The notes under the pieces: generated by a model
The model's input: the letters and a program-made list of their open reading frames with translations, nothing else
Told to the model about the DNA's origin: nothing
The model's database searches: none
Made by a program: the position numbers and the translations under genes
Part shown: positions 36,359 through 47,926 of the stretch, in pieces
How the letters are laid out: every line of letters begins with the position of its first letter
How positions within the stretch are numbered: the first letter of the stretch is position 1
Origin: Vitis vinifera
Taxonomy: Eukaryota; Streptophyta; Magnoliopsida; Vitales; Vitaceae
DNA length: 64,000 nucleotides
Assembly (NCBI RefSeq): GCF_030704535.1
Contig: NC_081820.1
Span: forward strand, 24,732,001 to 24,796,000
Direction: 5' to 3'

Positions 36359-39300
36359 CTACCTTCCATTTAAGCTGATTGTACCCATGGAATTGGATGA
36401 TGAAATTGGTACCTCTACCATGGATTGCTCATGATTCTCGATAGACCATAGAGTTGGCTTAGGAGGCATTTTCAATAGTTCAATCTCTCCTTCAAGCATC
36501 TCCAATGTTTTGCTCATTGAAGGACGATCCACAGGCTTCATTTGTACACACCATAGTGCAACTATCACCATTTTCCTTACATACTTTTTTTCATCCTCAG
36601 TGGCATCTCCCATTTCCATGTCCTCTCCTTGATCATATCTATCATAAATCCAAGATGGGAAATATATTTGACTTGAATGCTCTGCAAATGCATTCACATT
36701 CTTCCTTTTTCCCACCATTTCCAATAACAACATTCCAAAACTATAAACATCAGCCTTAAATGATACCCCTCCAACGTTTTTGTAGAACAATTCAGGAGCA
36801 ATGTAGCCCAAGGTTCCTCTAGCAGCAGTGACTGATACAATACTTTCATCTGTTGAGTATAATTTTGCAAGACCGAAATCTGAAACTTTTGGTGTGAAGT
36901 CTTCATCGAGAAGAATGTTGTGTGGCTTGATATCAAAATGAAGAATTTGCATATCACACCCTTGATGTAAGTATTCGATCCCACGTCCTACACCAAGTGC
37001 AATCTTGTATAATCTTTCCCAACTCAAAGGAATGTTGTTTCCTTGATCAAGAAAAACAAACTTATCAAGAGACCCATTAGGCATGTAGTCATATATAAGG
37101 GCCCATTTTGATCTCTGTATGCAAAATCCAACAAGTCTCACCACATTAACATGATGAATTCTTCCAATTGTAGCAACTTCATTGATAAAATCTTGCCCAT
37201 TAGCCTTTGACATAACCAACATTTTTACAGCTACAATGCGGCCACTTCGGAGTTTTCCTTTGTACACAGAGCCAAAACCTCCTTGACCTAATTTATGCTT
37301 AAAATTATGAGTCATCTTCTTTATGTCTGAATATGTGTATTTGATTGGTCGAAGATTTTGGTAGTTATGTAGGAATTCTTCAATATCATCATCTAATGAT
37401 AAATGTCTCCGTCGAAACTTGTAAATTAAATAGGCAAAGAGGCACAAAATACCAATCACAGCTCGTCCGATGATGATCATGACTACATATAAATCACATG
37501 TTAAAGATATGAAAAACGTCAGAGGAAGATTTATAATCATCTAACCACATTCAATCATCAAATGCAACAAATTAAAAGGTCATTTCACCTATATCTTAGG
37601 TTTTGGATTTCCACTCAAACATAGTCATGTGACTCTTTTTCTTTTGGGTGACAGCATGATATACATAAAGGATGGAATAATCAATTGAGAAAATTTGTTT
37701 TGTTGTACAAAATTAAGGAATGAAATTAGATGCCAAATTCCAGCTCTATTCTTCAATTTCCTTGTACTCTAACAAATCTGGAAATAATTTGAAATCAAAT
37801 ACATCACAAATTTAGAAAATAATAATAATAATTTTATTTGAAAGAAAATTTCTGAATTTCACAAATTGGAATTTCAATTTATGATTCATTTTGTACAACC
37901 AAATGCATTGCAAAACTTGTTTGTCAGCTCTTATCTTGAATGAAAGGATTCCAAAAGTGCCAAGCAAAAAGAGGTATAAGACGTGTGCAATGATATACTT
38001 ATTGAGATTTGGAAGCCTTACCCATGAGTTGTAATATCAAGATTGCCCCAACTGCAAATATGAGAGGAACAAAAATTATTACGTTCAAGAAAAGAAAGAT
38101 TCATACATATGATAGATTTAAAAATAAGCAAGAAACAAATACAAGAGAAATATCATTACTGCTATTGGTTTTGATTAAAAATTAGGAAGAGATGGATAGG
38201 ATAGAAGAGAAAAGGTAATATTAATAATAATAATAATCATCATCATAGTTATTATTAGTTAAGTGGAAGAAAAATCCAATGATTTATTATACTATTGATT
38301 AATTTAAATACATTTTCTTTATTCAGCTATGACCTCAGTCTCAAATGTCTTATAATATTTTTAAAATTTTTAGAAATTCATTATATATATTTAAATTAAA
38401 AATAAAATCAAGCACATACCACATATTGATTATTGTGGGATTGAATGTGTAATTTAGAATAACAGTTCTTTATTTTATTCATTTATAGTGAACTCCAAAA
38501 ATAAATTATCATTTCATTTTATCATCAAATTAATAATTTTATTATTATTATTATTATAATAATAATAAATATATAGAACTTCTCAAAGCCTTACCAACTA
38601 AAGTTACGCCTCCATCTGAAAGATATCCGAAGTCTGAAAGATATCCGAAGTCTGCACGTTTAAATTAGTAAATATGGTCAATGGTAAAAGTAGATGAAGC
38701 TTTTGCATTTTGGTCTATGTGACTGCCAACTAGACAATGATATTAAGCAGCCCATAGGTACCATCTTGAAATTAATGGAATGAAAGTAAAAAACTATATA
38801 AAAAAAAAAAATTCACTATCTTTCTTCTGCAACAAATGGAACTAATAAGCCTTACATTCGATAAAACGGTCCACACCTAATATAGCTCCTGTTAACAGAA
38901 AAACAACATAATTTGAATTTAACATGAGAAAGATAATAGAAGTAAAAATGAACACGAAAGATAATAAAAGTAAACTCCCAAAGTCTCACTGATATAGAGA
39001 AAGAACCATTTCAGAGAGTTCCAAGCTGCAAGATCAAACCAATTAAGCGAATATTATTAGTTATAAAATGTTGAAGGGACTTATGCTTGCAAGCAAATAA
39101 ATACATGAATGGATAAAAATAAACATTGCTCATACGTTTGGTGCACTGTACGGTATAATTGCCATAATTCACATCGCAGTCTAGCCCTTTCACCTCGCAT
39201 TCGCTTTTGCAGCGGAAGCGCAAGAATGAAAGTTCAAGCCCCAGAAGCAGCATTTCTTGTATATCTGACATTGAAAGATTGCCGGGCTTCAAGAATTGAG

Positions 39301-39826
39301 TAATAATAGTCCTGCTGATGGTGCATGGATACTTAATATCTCCCACTTCCATGGACTCGCTCCCGAGTAGTCCATAAACATATGCTTGTGAGGAAGATGA
39401 AGTCGCATTGCAAGGAGTGATAGGAATGTAGCTGCGGTCACTTATTGGCTGGTCGCAATTCATTAAAACTGCTGTACTGGTCATTCCCTTCCACTCCAAA
39501 TAGAGAGGAGTTGAGAGACAGTTGCCCTTTTCGACCCCAGGATCCACTAGCCGAATGGTATAGTGATCGTAGTTGATATCAGCAACATAGTATTTCTCAC
39601 CCTTCCGGGCGCCGTTTAACATAGTACGATTGTTTTCGCAGACCAATTCATAGTCAGGCTCACCACACCCAGATGGATCACCTTTCAATCGGAAAGGGTT
39701 GCTGATGTTTTGAATCTCTCCACAAGAAGAGGGTCTGCAAGTCTGGTTTCCATTAGCAGCACAAATTGCAAGCAAGAAAGTGTGGAAGAGCGCTAACGCC
39801 ACAAGTTTTGCTTCTCTAAACATCAT
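36359..39826 (-). CDS. LRK10-like receptor-like protein kinase, six exons, 656 aa
   Basis: Predicted plasma-membrane Ser/Thr receptor kinase of the leaf-rust-10-like (GUB_WAK) family. Exons on the minus strand are 39826-39136, 39025-38990, 38888-38856, 38651-38595, 38051-38022 and 37482-36359. All introns are GT-AG and the spliced length is 1971 nt with an open frame. Exon 1 gives a signal peptide (about 1-26), a GUB_WAK cysteine region (about 30-65) and a WAK_assoc tail ([20 protein letters not shown], 206-225). Exons 2-5 encode a short hydrophobic linker. The membrane span is about 274-303. Kinase: glycine loop GQGGFGS 348-354, Lys369, HFDIKPHN 464-471 with catalytic Asp466, DFG 484-486, APE 511-513. 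HFD in place of HRD makes it non-RD. Exon 4 contains the duplicated hexapeptide [12 protein letters not shown]. It is head to head with the gene at 40882. Ligand and biological role are unknown; defence is a family-based inference. Confidence 0.9.
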
Positions 39827-39960
39827 AACATTTGAGAGAGATACGGAGTTGGAATTCTTCAGTTTTATGTTTAATTTAAGAGAGAGATATCAAATTATCC
39901 CCCAACAGGCTTGCGGTCCCAATTTTCCTGCAACTTGGAAAGAGTGTCAGATGAGCCTTA

Positions 39961-39977
39961 TTGACTGTTATAGTCAA
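39961..39977. promoter_or_regulatory. Inverted W-box pair
   Basis: TTGACTGTTATAGTCAA: two TTGAC(T) WRKY-binding cores in inverted orientation with a 5-bp spacer, 135 bp upstream of the minus-strand start codon. The motif is seen directly; WRKY occupancy is inference. Confidence 0.6.
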
Positions 39978-40533
39978 CTACTTTGATTTTTCTATGTATG
40001 GATAACTTCACATTGAAGAAACGCACACCCACCCTTTGTTCATGATCAGGTTCAATCATTAGAGGCTTCTGAATTAGCATAATGAAAATGAAAATCAAGA
40101 ATCACTATATTTGAAATTATTATTATTATTTTTTTTAAAAAAGGATCTTACTACTGAATTAGTAATGTATACCAAATTACTAAGTTACCAAATTACCAAA
40201 TTAGCAAGTTTCCTTGACATGGGCCATAATGTATACCAAATTAACCTTATACAAATAATGAATTATGTACGGTATCATGCTAAGTTACCATTTTTCCAAT
40301 AATTTAAACTTCTATATGTTTTATATAGTTTTTTATTATTTGTATTTGAAGTTTTATTTCTTCTAATCAAATGCCTACTTTAAATCAAAATTTGATTTTT
40401 AAAAAAATATACAAAATAAATTAAGCAAGACGGTCCATTTAGATTTAAATTATAATAAATGAAGTATTATTAAATTTTTATTATTTGTATTTGAAGTTTT
40501 ATAAAAATGTTTATATGTTTCTATGTAGGTGTT

Positions 40534-40678
40534 GAACATCATGACATTTGAGAGAGAGATACTAAGCTGGAATTCTTTAGTTTTAAATTTGAATTTCTCT
40601 AGCAGGCTAAACCAACTTGCAATCCCCATTTGACGACTTTGATTTTTATGCACGCGGATAACTTCACATTCTGGTAAA
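40534..40678 (-). pseudogene. Relic of a duplicated LRK10-like promoter and start codon
   Basis: Matches 39828-40015 in the same orientation: acatttgagagaga, gctggaattctt, then ctttgattttt and ggataacttcacatt. The ATGATGTT start equivalent is kept at about 40534-40541, but the following sequence is unrelated to an ectodomain. The inverted W-box has been reduced to one core (atttgacgac). This is the 5' scrap of a further minus-strand gene copy. Confidence 0.72.
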
Positions 40679-40771
40679 GCATATACATGTGATACAGAGT
40701 GAAAATCTATTAGTAAAAGTGACTGAATAAAATGTACAACCGCAGTAATCCTCCTTCCTACAATTCTTCTC

Positions 40772-40778
40772 TATAAAT
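40772..40778 (+). promoter_or_regulatory. Likely TATA box of the plus-strand kinase
   Basis: TATAAAT, 104 bp before the chosen ATG at 40882 and followed by a CT-rich leader, a plausible core promoter position. Confidence 0.5.
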
Positions 40779-40881
40779 TTTCAGGCTAATCTCCTCTCGA
40801 TATTTGTATCTCCCTTTCCACTTTCTTTCCTATCCCAGAGACTTCTGTCCTTGGCAAAAGTCACAAATTCCTTCCATAAAA

Positions 40882-43800
40882 ATGGATCGATATCTCTGTT
40901 TGTTTTTGTTCTTGTTTCTGACCTTGTTTGTGGAGATGAGAGGGGGCCGAGATGAGTGCATGACATCAAATCGTTGTGGCGACCAGGGTCCACTCATCCA
41001 GTTCCCTTTCCGTCTAAAAGACCGGCCACACCACTGTGGATATCCGGGATTTGAGTTATCTTGCACTGAGAATAATCAGACCATGCTAGACCTGCCAGTT
41101 TCGGTAAAGATCTTGGTGAAGAAAATAGCTTACAAATCCCGGGAAATCATTGTCCAGGACCCGGATAATTGCCTTGCGAGACAGCTTCGAAACTTTAATT
41201 TAGCTGCCTCCCCCTTCTACTTCAAATTTGAACGGGACTTCACCCTCTTCACTTGTTCCTCAGACAAAACAGAATCATATGGTTTTCAGTCCATCCCTTG
41301 CCTTTCTATCCCTGGTAACCCAGTTTATGCTGTTCATTCCTCCAGATATGTCGAAGATACGGATCTATCCTCTTGCCGCAGGCTTTACAACGCTTCAGCT
41401 CCTGAGGATTTTATGTTCATTGAAAGTGCATTTTCTTTGAAGTGGTCGAAATCAATATGTGGAAGCTGCCCAGGAGGAGGAAAAATATGCAGACTGAAGA
41501 AGAGTAATAGCACGGAACCAGAAACTGAATGTATTAAAGTTAAAGGTACTCTTATGTATCTTAATTCCCTATTCATCTTCTTTTCATCTTTCATGCCCAC
41601 CTCATATCCTCTACTATGATTTAATATACAAATTCTCCATTTTGGAATAAAAAAACCATTGCAAAGGATATGAGCTGATAAATTCTGCTGATTGAATTTA
41701 TAGGTTACGAATGCGGAACTAAAATCTTGGATATAATTTACATTTTATTGGGATTTTGAAAATCTGAAAAAAAAAAAAAAAAAAAGAGAGAGAGAGAGAA
41801 TAATTTGATTATAACAGATAAAATAATCTCTAAATCTGAAAAAATAATTTGAAATAATTAGTGAAAATAATTTTTTACATTTTAAAACTCTTGTTAGATG
41901 AATTATTGGGTAAAGTAATATATTGTTTTTCTTGCATTTCACCTCAAAACATTGAGCTAAATTAACATCTTCTTTTCTTTCTTCAAATTTTTAGAGCTCA
42001 ATAAAATTAAGGGAAATAATTGAACAAAGACTTAGATGTTTATTTTGGATTTAATTTTTTGAAAAATTAAAGAAATAAAAGAAAAATGTTAAAAGTTCTT
42101 TTATAATGGATTCTTTCCTAGCTACTTACAATCAATATTTTTCTTTATTTTCTTCATATTTTTCCAAGGATGTGAACCTAAAAATACAAAGTAATACAAT
42201 TGATATTCAAGCATTCCTTTTGGATATGGAAATATTTAATAAAAGAAAATTACTAAGATTATTGAATATAGATTATTTTCTTAATTTATTTTTTCATATC
42301 CAAGTGGACCATACTAACCCTAAACTTTCCAAGTAATTCATCTTTATTTCAACTCTCAATAATTACAATTGTGTAAAAAAAACTCCATAAACATCATTTT
42401 TCTAGTTTTAATAGTTATCCACATGGATGACTTTTCCCTTATATCTAAGATGAGAAGTTAGATGTTAATGGTCAATCAAACCGACAAGCGTTATCGTACC
42501 TACCAATTGGATCACTATATATAATGGTATAGAATAAGGATAGACATTGCTCCACATTCTTTTTACATAGAGTTTCATTTTTTATTTTAGTTTTTGTCAT
42601 AAAATAGGATGAATTTGTGTCTGAGGGAGTCATGGAGACAGTAAGTTATTATGAAACATAGTCTAACTATGATACATAATAGGGATTAGAAGGGTATGTT
42701 TGAATTTTCACTACAAGTTAGGATAGAGTTAGTAGTAGAATTGGTACAACCTTAAAAGTAGAAGCATAGAATACAAGAAAGAAACCAAAAGATAAGGTTG
42801 AGGCCTAGCCTAAAATTAACTAGATTAAAATCATATCACATGAACATGTAATTTAGCATGATTTTTTTTTAATTCCAAGAGCATAACAAGCTAATTACTT
42901 TTTTTTTCTTAATATTTTATAGGTGTATCGAAGAAAATAATTGTGACAGGTAATATTCTATTCATAAATATTTTATTATAGAGATAAAGATTCTTAATTT
43001 GGTTATTTTATCTATTTATTTATATAAAAAAGTTTAAGTTTTCTTCTTTTTATGTATGCAGGTGCAATCTTTGGTTTTTTTCTTCTCGTGTTAGTGATTG
43101 TTATGCTTTATCGTGTCTATAGCTCAGATAAAGTAGAAAGAGAGAATAGAGTAAAGGTTAAAAAGTTTCTAGAAGACTATGAAGCTCTCAAGCCCTCAAG
43201 ATACTCCTATGTTGATGTTAAAAGGATCACAAGTCAATTCAAAGATAAATTAGGCCAAGGAGGATATGGAACTGTGTACAAAGGAAAGCTTTCAGATGAA
43301 GTTTTTGTTGCAGTAAAAATCCTTAACAATTCTCAAGGAAATGGGGAAGAGTTCATTAATGAAGTGGCAACAATGGGTACAATCCACCATGTTAATATAG
43401 TTCGTTTAGTTGGATTTTGTGCTGATAGATTTAAACGAGCTCTAATTTATGAGTACTTACCAAATGAGTCATTGGAGAAGTTCATATTTTCAAAAGTTGT
43501 CAAGAACTATTCACTTAGTTGGAAGAAACTTCAAGAAATTGCTATAGGTATAGCAAAAGGAATTGAGTATCTTCATCAAGGTTGTGATCAAAGAATCCTT
43601 CATTTTGATATCAAACCTCATAATATTTTACTTGACCACAACTTTAATCCAAAGATTTCTGACTTTGGTTTAGCCAAATTGTGCTCCAAGGAACAAAGTG
43701 CAGTCTCTATGACAATTGTAAGGGGAACAATGGGCTATATCGCTCCAGAAGTGTTATCTAGGAATTTTGGGAATGTGTCTTATAAGTCAGATGTTTATAG

Positions 43801-44170
43801 TTTTGGAATGTTGTTACTTGAAATGGTTGGAGGAAGGAAGAACATTGATGTTAGTGTGGAGAGTACTAGCCAAGTATATTTCCCAGAATGGATTTATAAT
43901 CATTTGGATATAGGGGAAGAATTGCATATTCGAATTGAAGAAGAAGGAGACGTTGAAATTGCAAAGAAATTAGCAATTGTGGGACTTTCATGTATTCAGT
44001 GGTGTCCAGTGGATCGTCCTTCCATGAAAATTGTGGTTCAAATGTTGGAAGGAGAAGGAGACAAGTTAACCATGCCTCCTAACCCTTTTGCTTCAACAGT
44101 TCCAACAAACTTGAGCAAGCCAGGTAGAGTTTTTCAACAAGAGTTGGCAATAATTTCAGAACTAGAGTAA
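40882..44170 (+). CDS. LRK10-like (rust resistance kinase Lr10 type) receptor kinase, three exons, 599 aa
   Basis: Predicted plasma-membrane receptor Ser/Thr kinase. Exons are 40882-41545, 42923-42949 (27 nt) and 43062-44170. Introns are GT-AG, and the spliced 1800 nt is open. An in-frame ATG at 40804 exists, but the start at 40882 gives a clean signal peptide (MDRYLCLFLFLFLTLFVEM). Ectodomain: GUB_WAK region about 26-70 (CGDQGPLIQFPF, GYPGFELSC) and WAK_assoc-like C-terminal cysteines (SICGSCPGGGKICRLKKS). Exon 2 encodes a short linker (VSKKIIVT). The membrane span is about 231-248. Kinase: GQGGYGT 295-301, Lys316, HFDIKPHN 411-418 (Asp413, non-RD), DFG 431-433, APE 458-460. Intron 1 carries an A/GA run near 41768-41799. 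Introns, exons 2-3 and 3' flank were copied to 45322-49500. The defence role is inferred from family; ligand unknown. Confidence 0.92.
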
Positions 44171-45321
44171 AAATAATTGTTTATATGTTCAACTTATTAT
44201 GAATGTATAGTTTAATAAAAATTCATATTGTAGTTGTTCATCATCATAGCATCTTTATTTATATTTCTGTTAATTGAACATATGATTGTATAAAATGATT
44301 ATACTAGTGGCTCAATTGATGTTAGATTCCAGAAGTTCTTATTCCCATGTAATGTATTTCTTGTGTATTAAATTTTAATGAATATGTCCAAGAATATTCT
44401 CGCAACCCAATTTATAGTTCAGCTACACACAACTCTATAGATCACCTTTCAATCAAGTAAGAGTAACTAATGTCCATCACATTCAAGATAGAAAGTATTG
44501 CACGAAATAGTAATAGAATTAGATCTAGGAAACTTGAAAATAAGAGTCCCATCCACTACACCTATATAGAGTTTCTTTTGTTTCTTTTTTCTTCTTCTTC
44601 TTTTTTCTTTTTTGCCTTTACCACTTTTTTATTAGATTGAGAAGTAAGCCTAATTAGTTATGTAATGACTAAATTATACTGAATGGTGATGGCTCGTTGG
44701 AGAACTTTGCATCGAATAAAATGGAGATCGATTTCGATGTGTTTTCTCCTTGCATGAAACACTGGATTTGCTGCTAGCTAAGTAGCACTTCGGTTATGAC
44801 ACCATATCAATGGTGAAGATAAGGCATGTATCCTAACAATAAAGGAGTTAGAGAGTCAGGTGAATGCTTGATCTTGAACTTTATCAATACAAATTACCAA
44901 TGGACCATATGTACTAGACCACGAAAAATATTAGATTGTGGGAGAAATGAACCATATGATATGTGACCATGTAGTAATCATTGAGAAAGGAAAAAAACAT
45001 GGACTCAATAGATTATGTAATAATAATAATAATAATAATAATAATAGATTCAAACTCTCTCAATATATGGTATATATTGTTTAACCTAAACAACAAAAAG
45101 CCTAGTGGCTGAGGACCTTGTCTTAGCCGAGAGGTCTGAGGGTTCCTCCATGTGTTTAAGATTAACTGCATTTAGGCCAGAACATTAAATCAATGGAACA
45201 ATCTACTTTGTTTCACTGGGCCAAGCCCAATGGTAGGTCCATAGGCAGAGCTTGGATCATGTGCTAGTCAGGCTGGGTTAGGCCTGATACAGACCTAATT
45301 TGATCATGGCAGCCCAATAAG
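44171..45321. other. Intergenic region between the plus kinase and its tandem copy
   Basis: 44171-44675 is 3' flank, repeated at 49019-49500. An (AAT)n microsatellite is at about 45020-45047. 44880-45000 is related to the 143-bp repeat family. No gene recognised. Confidence 0.7.
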
Positions 45322-45425
45322 ATAATGGATTCTTTCCTAGCTACTTACAATCAATATTTTTCTTTATTTTCTTCATATTTTTCCAAGGATATGAACCTAA
45401 AAATACAAAGTAATACAATTGCTAT

Positions 45426-47084
45426 TGATTACTACTCAAAACATGCTATTTAGTAGCTTGTAATTAGCTCTTTTAAACAACCTTGAGTAGTAATTATTAC
45501 CTTTTAACTCAATTAACATGTTAGGGACCCTTGCAATCGTTTCTAACAATTGTGTTGAGTTTTGGTGCTTTTTGATAGCTTTATGCTCACCAAAGCAATT
45601 TATGAATGAGGGAGAGCTAAATATGGTTCATGGCAAAGCTTTTGGAAAGCTTAAATTTATGAAGAAACCAAGCTTTGGAGCCTCATAATCCTTTGCCTTA
45701 GTAGTTCAAAATATGCAAGGAGAGAACAATGGAGAAGAGGAAAACAGGGTGATGAAAACAGGGGACACAGCTGCAGTCTTTCATTGCCCTTTTGGAGCAC
45801 TTCCCGAAGTCCATTTTTTACATTCTATATACCATTTCAAAGCTCAGAAAGTCAAGAATCCAACGATTCAAACCATGTACAATTTGGAGCTGAAATGAGG
45901 AAGATATGGCCTTCGGAAGACAACTGCATCAAGCTGAGGGACAATTTCGCACGATGGAAAGCAAGGTGCGAATTCCTCAGTCCAAAGCATGGGAATTTCG
46001 CACACCTCATTTCAAGGTGCGAAATTGCAACTCCAACGTGCGAAAATGGGATATTTTTGCCGACTCTTTTTCTTCTGATATTTTTGTGTCTAAATTTCCA
46101 TTTTCTCCTTGTATTCAGCCACTTATGTAATTCCTTAGCTAGGAAGTATCCAAGGGAGGGTAAAATTACCTTCCTATATAAATTCTCTTGTAATCACTGA
46201 AAAATCATCTTTTCGGGGAGCTTTCTCCAGGAGACCAACTATTGTAATTTTGATACTTAGTGAAATACAGAGATCTCTTTTGCTTTCTTTTTCCCTCTAC
46301 TATTTTCTATTTTCTTGGAAGCCAAACACCCTCTGAGGATGTTTTCCCAGAGGATGAGAGGCTAAACCAATAGTTTCTTGGAGTAAAGGAAGCTAGGTGA
46401 AAAGTCCAGATTAAAAGGTGGAAAGTTTCAGTGCATTAAATTCAGGTAGTTGGAATCCATAAATGGCTTCTAAATCCAAAGTTTTGCTTTAAATTCCTTA
46501 GAATCACTTTGACTGGCCAATACATGGTAAGCTTAAGGTCTCTGTGGATGCTTATTGCTAGATCCATATCAGTCCATTAGTTATCATGTACGAGCTAGTG
46601 GAAAGTGATTCAAGGTGATAACCCATAGTGTCTTAAGCCATTAATGGACCTTGACTACCATCTCTATTGACTTTTTATGGATTAAATCTTCATTGTCAAA
46701 CCTATACCGGTTCGGGAAATAACTATAGGTTAAATCCCCAATGCGAGGAGAAAAATCCGGAATTTTCCACTTTGCATCCTGAACTTGAACCTAGCAACCT
46801 TTAGCTCCGGGAGACTTTCTTTCTTCCACTTTCACTTAGTTCTATGTGAGTTTAGTTTTAATCACTACTTTCAAAACAATTTTATTTTCTTTTAAATTTC
46901 AAGTTTGTGCTAAAGGAAATCATCAGAATCAATTTCTAATTTAGAGTCTGTCACTGATAGAGTGAAAACCCATCCCTGAGTTCGACCCTAGAACTGCTAT
47001 ACTATAGTAGCTTTGCTACGCCAGTATAAGGTCATAGGATTTATAAATATTTTTGATTAAAAGACCCGGCGGGGCATGGAATCA
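45426..47084. mobile_element. Solo LTR, 1659 bp, with TSD GCTAT
   Basis: Starts TGATTACTAC and ends GGAATCA, so the ends form the inverted repeat TGATT/AATCA. It is flanked by the perfect 5-bp duplication GCTAT (45421-45425 and 47085-47089). The uninterrupted sequence is present in the parent copy near 42200-42212. No internal domain, primer-binding site or gag-pol is present. The length suggests a gypsy-type family, but that is a guess. It holds several TGCGAAA/TTTCGCA words around 45945-46050 and an open frame of 138 codons (45784-46200) that I do not consider a gene. Confidence 0.9.
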
Positions 47085-47797
47085 GCTATTCAAGCATTCC
47101 TTTGGGATATGGAAATATTTAATAAAAGAACATTACTAAGATTATTGAATATAGATGATTTTCTTAATTTATTTTTTCATATCCAAGTGGACCATACTAA
47201 CCCTAAATTTTCCAAGCAATTCATCTTTATTTCAACTCTCAATAATTACAATTGTGTAAAAAACTCCATAAACATCATTTTTCTAGTTTTAATAGTTATC
47301 CACATGGATGACTTTTCCCTTATATCTAAGATGAGAAATTAGATGTTAATGGTCAATCGAATCGCCGAGTGTTATCGTACCTACCAATTGGATCACTATA
47401 TACAATGGTATAGAATAAGGATAGAGGTTTCTCCACATTCCTTTTACATAGAGTTTCATTTTTATTTTAGTTTTTGTCATAAAATATGATGAATTTGTGT
47501 CTGAGGGAGTCATGGAGACAGCAAGTTATTATGAAACATAGTCTAACTATGATACATAATAGGGATTAGAAGGGTATGTTTGAATTTCCACTACAAGTTA
47601 GGATAGAGTTAGCAGTAGAATTGGTACTACCTCAAAAGTAAAAATGTAGAATACAAGAAAGAAACCAAAAGATAAGGTTGAGGCCTAGCATAAAATTAAT
47701 TAGATTAAAATCATATCACATGAACATGTAATTTAGCATTTTTTTTTAATTCCAAGAGCATAACAAGCTAATTACTTTTTTTCTTAATTTTTTATAG

Positions 47798-47824
47798 GTG
47801 TATCGAAGAAAATAATTGTGACAG
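47798..47824 (+). other. Duplicated 27-nt linker exon of the truncated kinase copy
   Basis: Identical to exon 2 of the 40882 gene, with its AG acceptor and GT donor intact, but with no upstream coding exon to join. Confidence 0.75.
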
Positions 47825-47926
47825 GTAATATTCTATTCATACATATTTTATTATAGAGATAAAGATTCTTAATTTGGTTATTTTATCTATTTATTTATAT
47901 AAAAAAGTTTAAGTTTTCTTCTTCTT

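Larger units (their letters stand above)
39827..40881. promoter_or_regulatory. Shared intergenic region between divergent receptor kinases
   Basis: 1055 bp separates the two start codons. It contains an inverted W-box pair near the minus gene, a duplicated relic of the minus gene's 5' region at 40534-40678, and a TATA-like box for the plus gene. The remainder (about 40020-40530) is AT-rich with short direct repeats of accaaatta near 40170-40205. Whether the two genes are co-regulated cannot be seen from sequence. Confidence 0.7.

Noticed and set aside
36505..36984. Open frames overlapping the kinase exon on the other strand or frame
   Set aside because: Shadows of the kinase coding sequence, which has full domain support.
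45784..46200. 138-codon open frame
   Set aside because: Lies wholly inside the solo LTR, has no recognised domain and no conserved start context.
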